From Bacteroidaceae bacterium (GTDB lineage: Bacteria; Bacteroidota; Bacteroidia; Bacteroidales; Bacteroidaceae): a stretch of 39,636 nt of DNA. Below, piece by piece: positions 7,345-15,625 of the stretch. Positions within the stretch are counted from its first letter, which is position 1, and each line of letters starts with the position of its first letter. The position numbers and the translations under genes were made by a program. Location: contig JAFQVS010000072.1 of assembly GCA_017407905.1 (NCBI GenBank), positions 1 through 39,636 of the forward strand, written 5' to 3'. The notes below the pieces were generated by a model. The model saw only the letters and a list, made by a program, of their open reading frames with translations. It did not search any database and was not told the origin of the DNA.

Positions 7345-10300
7345 ATGGAAGCAAAAGAGTTACAAAAGATATATTCGGCGCATCCGGGCGTCGAGGCGCT
7401 CGAAGCATTGTGCCACGATGGCAGCAAAAAAAAGGTGCTCATAGGCGGCCTTACGGGCAGCTCGACGGCACTCGTGCTCTCGGGTCTCAGTCAGCGTCTG
7501 CCTGCACAGACCTTCCTGCTGCTGATGAACGACGTCGAGGAGGCCGGATACCTTTACCACGACCTTACACAGGTGTGCGGCGAAGAGAATACACTATTCT
7601 TCCCCTCCTCCTTTCGCCGCGCAATAAAATACGGGCACGAGGACGAGGCCGGCCGCATCCTGCGCACCGAGGTAATGAGCCGCCTCACGGGGCGCCGCCG
7701 GGGCGAGGGTCTCACCATTGTAACCCACCCCGACGCAATAGCCGAGAAGGTTGCATCGCAAAGCGAGCTTCAGGAAAAGACCCTCACAATAACCGTCGGC
7801 CAGAAAATTGCCCGCGAGGATATTGAAAAGCAGCTCGCATCGCTGGGCTTCAGAGAGTGCACCTACGTCTATGAGCCGGGCGAGTTTGCCGTGCGCGGAA
7901 GCATCATCGACATCTACTCCTACTCCTCGGAGCTACCCTACCGCATCGACTTTTTCGGAAAAGAGGTCGATAGCATCCGCACATTCGAGGTCGATACACA
8001 GCTCTCGAAGCAGCGCACCGATAAAGCCTCCATCGTCCCCAAGATAAGCGGCAACGAGAGCGTCCCGATAACACATTTTCTGCCAAAAAACTGCGTCGTA
8101 ATAACAAAAGACCTTGAATTTGTAAAGGGCAGCATCACCCGATTGTGCACCGAGGGCTTCACACTGCAAGCCAAGCTCTCGCAGGAAGAGCAGCCCAAAA
8201 TGCCGCAGCTGCTGTCGGCGGCCGAGCTCGAAAGCTATCTAAAGAGCGTACACCATTGGGAGCTTCGCGCCTCGCAGCTCGACACAGGCATAAAAGTAAA
8301 ATTCGATACAGCGCCCCAACCGGCCTTCCACAAAGACTTCGACCTTGTCGAAAAAACCTTTGCCGAGTACCTCGAAAAGGGCTACAAGATACATCTCTTA
8401 AGCAACGACAGCCGACAGGCGATGCGCCTGCAAACAATCTTCGACGAGCGGGGCAAAGAGGACATCAGTTTCACCGCCGTCGGACGCACCCTGCACGCAG
8501 GATTCATCGACCACACGCTGCACGCCCTCTTTTTCACCGACCACCAACTCTTCGGACGCTTCCACAACTACCGTCTGCGCAGCGACCGTGCACGAGAAGG
8601 CAAGGCAGCCCTCACCCTGCGCGAGCTAAAAGAGTTTAAGACAGGCGACTACATTGTACACATCGACCACGGAATAGGAAAATTCGGCGGCCTTGTGCGC
8701 ATCCCCAACGGCGAGACGATGCAAGAGGCCATCAAGCTCATCTACAAGAACGACGACGTTGTATTCGTCTCCATACACAATCTGCACAAAATATCGAAAT
8801 ACCGCGGCCGCGAGGGCGAGCCCCCCGTCGTAAACAAGCTGGGCACAGGCGCTTGGGAGCGTATGAAAGAGCGCACCAAGAAGAAGATAAAAGACATTGC
8901 CCGCGACCTCATAAAGCTATACTCGCAGCGTTACCACGAAGAGGGCTTCGCCTTCTCGCCCGACAGCTATCTGCAAACCGAGCTCGAAACAAGCTTTATG
9001 TACGAGGACACCCCCGACCAGCACAAAGCCACCGCCGATGTTAAGCGGGATATGGAGCGCCGCCGACCAATGGATCGCCTCGTCTGCGGCGACGTAGGAT
9101 TCGGAAAAACCGAGGTAGCCATACGCGCCGCCTTTAAAGCCGCCACCGACGGCAAACAGGTAGCCGTGCTTGTGCCCACCACCGTGCTCGCCTATCAGCA
9201 TTATCTCACATTCAAAGAGCGCCTAAAGGACTTTCCCTGCACCGTGCAGTATCTGAGCCGCGCCCGCTCCTCGGCACAAAGCAAACAGGTACTAAAAGAG
9301 CTTGCCGAGGGCAAGACAGACATTATCATCGGCACCCACCGACTAACGGGTAAGGATGTAAAATTCAAGGACTTAGGACTGCTTATCATCGACGAGGAGC
9401 AGAAATTCGGCGTTGCCATAAAAGAGAAACTGCGCCAGATGAAAGTGAACGTCGATACACTGACAATGACCGCAACCCCCATACCGCGCACCCTGCAATT
9501 CTCCATAATGGGCGCCCGCGACCTCTCCATAATACAGACACCGCCGCCCAACCGCTACCCCATACACACCGAGATACAGACCTTCGACGCCGAGGTAATA
9601 AAAGAGGCCATAAACTTTGAGCTCAGCCGCAACGGACAAGTCTTTTTCATCAACAACCGCATATCCAATATGCACGAGCTTCAGAGCCTCATCAACCGCC
9701 ACGTACCCGACGCCCGCGTCTGCATAGGACACGGACAGATGGAGCCGCAAGAGCTCGAAAAGAGACTCTACGACTTTATCAACCACGACTACGACGTACT
9801 CATCGCAACCTCAATCGTCGAGAATGGCATAGACATTCCCAACGTAAACACAATAATCATAAATCAGGCACAGAGCTTCGGACTGAGCGACCTTCACCAG
9901 ATGCGCGGCCGTGTGGGACGCGGCCAGCGCAAAGCCTTCTGCTATATGCTCACCCCGCCGCGCGACACACTGGGCAGCGAGGCTCGGCGCCGCCTCGAAG
10001 CCATCGAGAGCTTCAACGAACTTGGCAGCGGAATGAACATCGCAATGCAAGACCTTGACATACGCGGCGCAGGCAACCTTTTGGGCGCCGAACAGAGCGG
10101 CTTTATCGCCGACCTCGGCTACGAGACCTACCAAAAAGTACTCGCCGAGGCAGTGCGCGAGCTCAAGAACGAAGAATTTTCCGACATTCTGCACGAGGAG
10201 CACGAGCAATCGAGCAGCCTCTATGCCGACGACTGCGTAGTCGAGAGCGACCTTGAGCTCTTCTTCGGCCCCCTGTACGTCCCCGACGGCAACGAACGCA

Positions 10301-10689
10301 TCCTGCTGTACCGCGAGCTCGACTCAATAACCAACGAGCGCGACCTTGCAGCCTTCCGCAGCCGTATGATAGACCGCTTCGGAAAAATCCCACCCGAGGG
10401 CGAGGAGCTCATCCGTATGGTAACCCTCAGGCGCAAGGCACAAGAGATGGGCATCGAGAAGATATTCCTAAAAGGCAGGCGAATGAAACTGTTCTTTGTC
10501 GATGAGAGCAACAAAGCCTTCTATCAGAGCGAGACAATGGGCCGCATACTGCTCTTTGTCAACAACACACAATTCCCCTGCGCCATAAACAACGATAATC
10601 AGCGTATGTGCATCAGCGTCGATAATGTAAAAAGCGTCGAGACAGCCCTTGCATTCATAAGCGAGATGCAGCACTCCTGCACAAATTAA
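7345..10689 (+). CDS. mfd: Transcription-repair coupling factor
   Basis: Mfd removes RNA polymerase stalled at DNA lesions and recruits UvrA for excision repair. The 1114-residue protein has a UvrB-like N-terminal region (SIIDIYSYSSELPYRIDFFG near 190), the RNA polymerase-interacting domain (GDYIVHIDHGIGKFGGLVR near 435), the RecG-like motor with Walker A GDVGFGKTE at about 582 and DEEQ box at 683-686, helicase motifs including QMRGRVGRG near 852, and a C-terminal TRCF domain from about 960. Length and order are normal. It is transcribed alone, divergent from the glycosyltransferase operon. Confidence 0.97.
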   Translation: MEAKELQKIYSAHPGVEALEALCHDGSKKKVLIGGLTGSSTALVLSGLSQRLPAQTFLLLMNDVEEAGYLYHDLTQVCGEENTLFFPSSFRRAIKYGHEDEAGRILRTEVMSRLTGRRRGEGLTIVTHPDAIAEKVASQSELQEKTLTITVGQKIAREDIEKQLASLGFRECTYVYEPGEFAVRGSIIDIYSYSSELPYRIDFFGKEVDSIRTFEVDTQLSKQRTDKASIVPKISGNESVPITHFLPKNCVVITKDLEFVKGSITRLCTEGFTLQAKLSQEEQPKMPQLLSAAELESYLKSVHHWELRASQLDTGIKVKFDTAPQPAFHKDFDLVEKTFAEYLEKGYKIHLLSNDSRQAMRLQTIFDERGKEDISFTAVGRTLHAGFIDHTLHALFFTDHQLFGRFHNYRLRSDRAREGKAALTLRELKEFKTGDYIVHIDHGIGKFGGLVRIPNGETMQEAIKLIYKNDDVVFVSIHNLHKISKYRGREGEPPVVNKLGTGAWERMKERTKKKIKDIARDLIKLYSQRYHEEGFAFSPDSYLQTELETSFMYEDTPDQHKATADVKRDMERRRPMDRLVCGDVGFGKTEVAIRAAFKAATDGKQVAVLVPTTVLAYQHYLTFKERLKDFPCTVQYLSRARSSAQSKQVLKELAEGKTDIIIGTHRLTGKDVKFKDLGLLIIDEEQKFGVAIKEKLRQMKVNVDTLTMTATPIPRTLQFSIMGARDLSIIQTPPPNRYPIHTEIQTFDAEVIKEAINFELSRNGQVFFINNRISNMHELQSLINRHVPDARVCIGHGQMEPQELEKRLYDFINHDYDVLIATSIVENGIDIPNVNTIIINQAQSFGLSDLHQMRGRVGRGQRKAFCYMLTPPRDTLGSEARRRLEAIESFNELGSGMNIAMQDLDIRGAGNLLGAEQSGFIADLGYETYQKVLAEAVRELKNEEFSDILHEEHEQSSSLYADDCVVESDLELFFGPLYVPDGNERILLYRELDSITNERDLAAFRSRMIDRFGKIPPEGEELIRMVTLRRKAQEMGIEKIFLKGRRMKLFFVDESNKAFYQSETMGRILLFVNNTQFPCAINNDNQRMCISVDNVKSVETALAFISEMQHSCTN

Positions 10690-10740
10690 GAGATAAAGAG
10701 CACCCACACACAATAAAAGGTACAAGAAACAAAAAAGCAC

Positions 10741-10772
10741 GTTGCATTTTTGATAAATAGTTTGTATATTTG
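10741..10772 (+). promoter_or_regulatory. Upstream promoter (P1) before the C1B peptidase
   Basis: TATATTTG (10765-10772) matches TAnnTTTG, with a weak -33 GTTG at 10741-10744 and a 20-base spacer. It is followed by GCGC-TAAA-GCGC, a small hairpin at the start of the predicted RNA. Confidence 0.5.
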
Positions 10773-10801
10773 CGCTAAAGCGCGAATATAGATGCGGCTC
10801 G

Positions 10802-10835
10802 GAATAAAAAACCAAGTAAACTTGTTTTTTTATTC
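10802..10835. terminator. Terminator-like inverted repeat between two promoters
   Basis: Arms at 10802-10816 and 10821-10835 are 15 bases long with a single mismatch and a four-base loop (TAAA). The A-rich left arm and T-rich right arm make it terminator-like in both directions. It could end mfd transcripts, or the short RNA from the promoter at 10765. Confidence 0.6.
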
Positions 10836-10848
10836 TCGCGCCTTTTCG

Positions 10849-10856
10849 TATATTTG
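10849..10856 (+). promoter_or_regulatory. Downstream promoter (P2) -7 element for the C1B peptidase
   Basis: A second TATATTTG, 63 bases before the peptidase start and after the terminator-like hairpin. No well-spaced TTTG is seen. It is probably the main promoter for the peptidase gene. Confidence 0.5.
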
Positions 10857-10918
10857 CGTTGTTGCAAAAATGCGGACTATTATCCACAACACGATAAACA
10901 CAAAAAAAACCAATAATT

Positions 10919-12325
10919 ATGAAATTTACCCTAAGAACCGTCGGCTGCGTAGCCACAATGCTCCTTGCAATGGCCGCAACCGCACAGAACAACGGAGGCA
11001 TCGACGCACAGATGCTCAAAGAGCTCTCCGAGAGCTACCGTCCCGAGGGCGCCGAAAAAGCCCTCCAGAATGTAATGCTCAACAACAACGTAAACACATT
11101 GGCATTAAGCCAAGAGAATCTTGGCGAGCTCGACACCTATTTCAGCCACAGCGTAGCCTCAAAAGGCATCAGCGACCAAGAATCATCGGGCCGCTGCTGG
11201 CTGTTCACCGGAATGAACGTGATGCGCGCCAAAATGATTGCCGAGCAAGAGCTCGGAGCATTTGAATTTTCGCAGGTATATAACTTCTTCTACGACCAAT
11301 TGGAAAAGTCGAACCTCTTCCTGCAAGGCATCATCGACACACGCAAAAAACCCTTCGACGACCGCACCGTCGAGTGGCTCTTCAAGAACCCCTTGAGCGA
11401 CGGAGGAACATTCACAGGCGTTGCCGACCTTGTAACAAAATACGGCATTGTGCCCAAAGGCGTGATGAAAGAGAGCTACACAAGCAACAACACCGGCGCA
11501 TTCAACAATCTGCTCAAGCGTAAGTTGCGCGAGTTTGGCGTGCGTCTGCGCGAGGCATCCGACAACGGAGCCAAAGACAAAGAGCTTCAGAAGATGAAAA
11601 AAGAGCAGCTGAAAGTAGTCTATAAGATGCTTGCACAAGTCTATGGCGTTCCCCCCACCGAATTTATGTGGGCCCCCAAAGACGCACAAGGCAAATACCG
11701 CGAAGAGCCTCAGCTATACACTCCCCAAAGCTTCTACCAAAAATTCATCGGCTGGAACCTCACCGACAACTACGTGATGCTGATGAACGACCCCACCCGC
11801 CCCTATTGGCAGTGCTTCGAGATTGAGTACGACCGCCACGCCTACGACGGGCACAATTGGCTCTACGTCAATCTGCCCCTCGACGAGATTAAAGCAATGG
11901 CCATCGCCTCAATAAAAGACAACACAATGATGTACTTCTCGTGCGACGTAGGCAAATACCTCGACAGCAAGCGCGGCACGCTCGACCTTAACAACTACGA
12001 CTACGAGACACTCCTGGGCACCACATTCGGAATGAACAAGAAAGAGCGCGTAATGACATTCGACAGCGGTTCGTCGCACGCAATGACCCTCAAGGCCGTT
12101 GACCTCGACAAGGACGGAAAGCCCATAAAATGGCAGGTCGAGAACAGCTGGGGCGCAGGCTCGGGCTTTCAGGGCACACTCATTATGACCGACAAATGGT
12201 TCGACGAATATATGTTCCGCCTTGTGGTAGATAAAAAATACGCTCCCGCAAAAGTACTCGACGTACTCAAGCAGAAACCCACAAAGCTCCCCGCTTGGGA
12301 CCCTATGTTCGCACCCGAGCAGTAA
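10919..12325 (+). CDS. Secreted C1B-family cysteine aminopeptidase (bleomycin hydrolase-like)
   Basis: A papain-fold peptidase of the PepC/bleomycin hydrolase family (C1B), which removes N-terminal amino acids from peptides. Visible catalytic residues are Q87 and C93 (DQESSGRCWLF), H387 (SGSSHAMTL) and N409 (VENSWGAGSG). The 468 residues match the family length. Unlike most cytoplasmic C1B enzymes it starts with a signal peptide (MKFTLRTVGCVATMLLAMAATAQ), so it should act in the periplasm or outside; this secreted form is common in Bacteroidales. nhaA begins 51 bases downstream with no terminator between, so the two may be co-transcribed. Confidence 0.93.
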   Translation: MKFTLRTVGCVATMLLAMAATAQNNGGIDAQMLKELSESYRPEGAEKALQNVMLNNNVNTLALSQENLGELDTYFSHSVASKGISDQESSGRCWLFTGMNVMRAKMIAEQELGAFEFSQVYNFFYDQLEKSNLFLQGIIDTRKKPFDDRTVEWLFKNPLSDGGTFTGVADLVTKYGIVPKGVMKESYTSNNTGAFNNLLKRKLREFGVRLREASDNGAKDKELQKMKKEQLKVVYKMLAQVYGVPPTEFMWAPKDAQGKYREEPQLYTPQSFYQKFIGWNLTDNYVMLMNDPTRPYWQCFEIEYDRHAYDGHNWLYVNLPLDEIKAMAIASIKDNTMMYFSCDVGKYLDSKRGTLDLNNYDYETLLGTTFGMNKKERVMTFDSGSSHAMTLKAVDLDKDGKPIKWQVENSWGAGSGFQGTLIMTDKWFDEYMFRLVVDKKYAPAKVLDVLKQKPTKLPAWDPMFAPEQ

Positions 12326-12376
12326 AATATCCAATCAAACAAAAAAGCATAAAAACAGTTTATAGTATATACAAAT

Positions 12377-13711
12377 ATGGCAAATTATAGTTTCAAAAGT
12401 ATGATTAAGAAGTACGTTACAGCAAGCGGACTACTTATCATAAGTGCAATTGCGGCACTTATTCTTGCCAACAGCGAGGCCAAAGAGTGGTATTTTGGCC
12501 TGTGGGAGAATATTGTCAGCATTTCGGTGGGCAGCTTCAATCTCTTTAGCCACAACGGGCACGATATGACCCTGTTGCAGGTTATCAACGACTTTTTGAT
12601 GGCCCTCTTCTTCCTCTCTGTGGGATTAGAAATTAAGCGCGAGTTTCTTGTGGGCGAGCTCTCGTCGCCCAAGAAAGCGATGCTCCCCATCATCGGTGCG
12701 TGCGGAGGTATGCTGGTTCCCGTTCTTGTCTTTTGGGTATTATGTCCGGGCGACCCCGACCTTCAGCGAGGCCTTGCCATCCCAATGGCAACCGATATTG
12801 CCTTCTCGCTGGGCGTGCTCTCGATATTTAGCACCCGCGTACCCGTGGGCCTGAAAGTGTTCCTTGCAGCCCTTGCCGTGGCCGACGACCTCGGAGGCAT
12901 CATCGTAATTGCTCTGTTCTACACCTCGGAGCTTCATACGGCGTTCCTCATCCTCTCGCTTGTGTGCACCCTTATTATGGTCATTGCCAACCGAGCAGGC
13001 GTACACCACAAATTCTTCTATCTGATAACAGGATTCGTGCTGTGGTATGCGATGCTCAACTCGGGTATCCACGCAACAATCGCCGGCGTAATTACCGCAT
13101 TCTGCATCCCCTCGACACTCGAAAAGGGTACGGGATACTACCTTGAGCGGATACGCAAGAATCTCGAAAATTTCCCCGTCATCGACAAAAGCAAAAAGGG
13201 TGCAGTCATCCTGACACACGACGAGATTAACCGCCTCAAGAGCGTCGAGTCGGCCGCCGACCGTCTAATCAGCCCTCTGCAAGACCTTGAGGATAACCTG
13301 CACGCACTCATCGGATACGTTGTTATCCCCGTCTTTGCCTTTGCCAATATTGGCATCGACCTCTCTACAATGGATATGAGCTGTCTGCTCACGGGAGTGG
13401 GAATGCCTGTAATGGCCGGCCTTGTAATAGGTAAATTAGTGGGAGTGTTCCTGTTTGCGTGGGCCGCCGTTAAGATGGGCATCGTAGCCCTGCCCGATGG
13501 CGCCAATTGGAAGTCATTCTCGGGTGTGTGCGCACTGTGCGGAATTGGTCTCACCGTCTCAATCTTCATTGCCGACCTTTCGTATGCGTCGCTTGCCGGA
13601 CGCGGCCCCGAGCTTCTTGCACAGGCAAAATTGGGTATTCTGTGCGGCTCGTTCATCTCGGCAATACTTGGTTGCATCCTGCTGAATATGTTCCTCCCCA
13701 AGAAAAGATAA
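12377..13711 (+). CDS. nhaA: Na+/H+ antiporter NhaA
   Basis: NhaA exports sodium in exchange for protons at the inner membrane and controls pH and salt balance. The 444-residue protein has the family's many membrane segments, the LFFLSVGLEIKREFLVGELS stretch at about 77-96, and the paired ion-binding aspartates D170 and D171 in AVADDLGGIIVIALF. A hydrophilic insertion near residues 257-300 contains charged repeats (DKSKKGAVILTHDEI) and is longer than in enterobacterial NhaA. Transcription ends at the hairpin at 13738. Confidence 0.95.
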   Translation: MANYSFKSMIKKYVTASGLLIISAIAALILANSEAKEWYFGLWENIVSISVGSFNLFSHNGHDMTLLQVINDFLMALFFLSVGLEIKREFLVGELSSPKKAMLPIIGACGGMLVPVLVFWVLCPGDPDLQRGLAIPMATDIAFSLGVLSIFSTRVPVGLKVFLAALAVADDLGGIIVIALFYTSELHTAFLILSLVCTLIMVIANRAGVHHKFFYLITGFVLWYAMLNSGIHATIAGVITAFCIPSTLEKGTGYYLERIRKNLENFPVIDKSKKGAVILTHDEINRLKSVESAADRLISPLQDLEDNLHALIGYVVIPVFAFANIGIDLSTMDMSCLLTGVGMPVMAGLVIGKLVGVFLFAWAAVKMGIVALPDGANWKSFSGVCALCGIGLTVSIFIADLSYASLAGRGPELLAQAKLGILCGSFISAILGCILLNMFLPKKR

Positions 13712-13737
13712 ACAAAAATCATCGGGAATATATACCT

Positions 13738-13778
13738 AAATTTGAGGCTCGCTTCACAGTGAAGCGAGCCTCAAATTT
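13738..13778. terminator. Bidirectional terminator between nhaA and the M28 peptidase gene
   Basis: Eighteen-base arms at 13738-13755 and 13761-13778 are perfect complements around the loop ACAGT. Flanking A and T runs make it work in both directions, which fits the two genes converging on it. Confidence 0.93.
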
Positions 13779-13806
13779 ATGCTTTACGCCGCATCGAAAA
13801 AGAGGG

Positions 13807-14823
13807 TTAATACTCCTTTTCGTTTGCCATACGCCACGCACACAGATAAGCGGCGCGGGTAATATCGAGCAGCTTGGGATAATCTATCTTCTCGGCGCTG
13901 TCCGAGGGGCGATGATAATCGGGGTGTCCCTCGGTGTGATACCACACGATGGGAACATCCACACGCGCAAACGAGCCGTTGTCGCTGCCGCCCACTGGAC
14001 GGTCCCACGCAACATAATCGGGCTCGAACAAGAAGCCGCGCTCCTTGCAATCCTCGCGCAACCACTCGCCGAAGGCAGGATGAGCCTCGGTGAAGAAATA
14101 TTTCAGATAGCGGGGATTATCGACCGGGCCGCGACCCACCATATCAAAATTCATATAGGCCTTAATGCGCGCGTGATTCTCCCAATTCCCAACAAAGAAT
14201 TTCGAGCCCAAGAGCCCCTTCTCCTCGCCGTCCCAGAAGGCAAAAATCACCGTGCGCTTGGGACGCTCGCCCGCCGCCTTCATAGCCTTCGCAATCTGTA
14301 ACACGGCCGACACGCCCGAGGCATTGTCGTCGGCACCATTATAAAGCCCATCGACATAAACGTCGCCCTGATGGCCCAGATGGTCGTAGTGCGCACCCAC
14401 AATCACAAACTCGTCGCCGAGCTCGCCGGGAATAACCGCCAATATATTGTTCATACTCCGCGTCTTGAAAAATCCCACCTCTTTTATGCGTGCAATGGAG
14501 TCGGGGTTAATCTCCCAGCTGTTGCGCACAGGGGTAACAATCTGCGCCGCCTCGAACGGCTGATAATAGCCACTCTCAAAGAGAGGCTGCACGCCCCACT
14601 CCTTGAGCAGCGACACAATATAACGCGCCGCAATATATCCGCCCGAGGTTCCCGCGTCGCGTCCCTGCAACAGGTCATCGGCCAAAAACTCGACATAATT
14701 ACGTGCCTGCTCAATGGTAATTGCATTATACCCACGCTCGACGGCACTCTTTTGCGCCACAGCCACAGCCGACGAGAGCAGCATAAAAGAGAGCAAAAAA
14801 ATTGTTCTAAAGTTTTTTTTCAT
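13807..14823 (-). CDS. Secreted M28-family zinc peptidase
   Basis: A 338-residue zinc metallopeptidase of family M28 (aminopeptidase or glutaminyl cyclase-like). A signal peptide covers about residues 1-23 (ending VAVAQ). The zinc-site pattern is complete: H145 and D147 (GAHYDHLG), D165 (NGADDNASG), the general base E200 with ligand E201 (WDGEEKG), D227 (FDMVGR) and H304 (GHPDYHRPSD). It should act in the periplasm or outside on peptide N-termini. Some M28 proteins in this phylum have glutaminyl cyclase activity and I cannot exclude that. It is a single gene with its own promoter. Confidence 0.88.
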   Translation of the reverse strand: MKKNFRTIFLLSFMLLSSAVAVAQKSAVERGYNAITIEQARNYVEFLADDLLQGRDAGTSGGYIAARYIVSLLKEWGVQPLFESGYYQPFEAAQIVTPVRNSWEINPDSIARIKEVGFFKTRSMNNILAVIPGELGDEFVIVGAHYDHLGHQGDVYVDGLYNGADDNASGVSAVLQIAKAMKAAGERPKRTVIFAFWDGEEKGLLGSKFFVGNWENHARIKAYMNFDMVGRGPVDNPRYLKYFFTEAHPAFGEWLREDCKERGFLFEPDYVAWDRPVGGSDNGSFARVDVPIVWYHTEGHPDYHRPSDSAEKIDYPKLLDITRAAYLCAWRMANEKEY

Positions 14824-14894
14824 AATATGATAGAATTTTATCGTTTATTCACTCCAATAAGATAAAACAGCCCCACAAGGCACCACCCACGGGG

Positions 14895-14928
14895 CAAAAG
14901 TAACTAATTTTAATTAACCACACACAAA
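14895..14928 (-). promoter_or_regulatory. Promoter for the M28 peptidase gene
   Basis: Minus-strand TACTTTTG at 14902-14895 fits TAnnTTTG. A TTTG at 14928-14925 is 22 bases upstream, slightly further than ideal. The peptidase start is about 70 bases downstream. Confidence 0.55.
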
Positions 14929-15016
14929 AAACCGATATTTTGCAACAAAATAACAAGCACAAAAAAAATCGAGCATTTTTAAAACCACATTATCCCACTC
15001 ACACACACATCTGACA

Positions 15017-15082
15017 ACGAATTTATTTTCAGTCAGATAGGTTATTAACAAATTGTTGAAAACTTTGACAAAATAAATTCGT
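15017..15082. repeat. 13-bp perfect inverted repeat upstream of the dcw promoter
   Basis: ACGAATTTATTTT at 15017-15029 is the exact reverse complement of 15070-15082, 40 bases apart. The interval also has CTGAC/GTCAG (15011-15015 and 15032-15036) and the small palindrome AACAA-A-TTGTT. Most of it lies before the predicted transcript start of mraZ, so it is more likely a protein-binding or DNA-structure element than an RNA hairpin, unless a further promoter lies upstream. Confidence 0.6.
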
Positions 15083-15087
15083 GTTTT

Positions 15088-15121
15088 ATTGTGGGGAATT
15101 GTGGGGAATTGTGTAATTTTG
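15088..15121 (+). promoter_or_regulatory. dcw cluster promoter overlapped by MraZ-type repeats
   Basis: TAATTTTG (15114-15121) fits the -7 consensus; the -33 is weak (ATTG at 15088-15091, spacer 22). Two exact TGGGGAATTG decamers, with TGGGG at 15092-15096 and 15102-15106, are followed by a degenerate third copy, TGTAA, at 15112-15116. The 10-base period and TGGGN core match the operator described for MraZ in E. coli. The repeats fill the spacer and touch the -7 element, so binding should repress the operon. Confidence 0.75.
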
Positions 15122-15151
15122 AAGCGAATATTATAATTTAGAGTAAAAAGT

Positions 15152-15625
15152 ATGCGTTTCATAGGTAACATTGAGGCAAAAACCGACAGCAAAGGCCGAG
15201 TATTTCTGCCCGCCTGCTTCCGCCGCACCCTGCAAACAACAGCGTGCGAGCGCATTATGATGCGTAAAGACCCGCATCAGCCCTGCCTCGTGCTGTACCC
15301 CGAGGAGACGTGGAACGCACTGCTCGACCAACTGCGCAGCAAGCTCGACCGCTGGAGCTCGCACGGACAGATGCTCTTCAGAATGTTTGTAGCCAATGTA
15401 GAGGAGCTCTCAATCGACAGCAACGGCCGCATCCTTCTGCCCAAGCGCTACCGCGACCTTGCCAACATCGAGCAAGAGGTTCGTTTCATAGGAATGGACG
15501 ACACAATAGAAATTTGGGCCAAAGAACGAGCCGAGCAGCCCTTTATGCTACCCGAGGAATTTAGCCAAGAGCTCGAAAAAATAATGTCGGCCCGGAGCAC
15601 CGATACAGAAAGGAGGGAACAATGA
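15152..15625 (+). CDS. mraZ: Division/cell wall cluster transcriptional regulator MraZ
   Basis: MraZ is an AbrB-like DNA-binding protein that oligomerises into rings and regulates the dcw cluster, usually repressing it. The 157 residues carry the two tandem MraZ repeats: DSKGRVFLPACFR at about 12-24 and DSNGRILLPKRYRD at about 89-102. It is the first gene of the cluster and lies 30 bases after a promoter holding TGGGG repeats, so autoregulation is likely. Its last codons (GAA AGG AGG GAA CAA TGA) form a strong Shine-Dalgarno site for rsmH, whose ATG overlaps the stop. Confidence 0.95.
   Translation: MRFIGNIEAKTDSKGRVFLPACFRRTLQTTACERIMMRKDPHQPCLVLYPEETWNALLDQLRSKLDRWSSHGQMLFRMFVANVEELSIDSNGRILLPKRYRDLANIEQEVRFIGMDDTIEIWAKERAEQPFMLPEEFSQELEKIMSARSTDTERREQ
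15603..15625 (+). promoter_or_regulatory. Strong Shine-Dalgarno site at the mraZ-rsmH overlap
   Basis: AAAGGAGGG ends about five bases before the rsmH ATG at 15622, which overlaps the mraZ stop as ATGA. Such sites are uncommon in Bacteroidota and suggest translational coupling. Confidence 0.6.
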
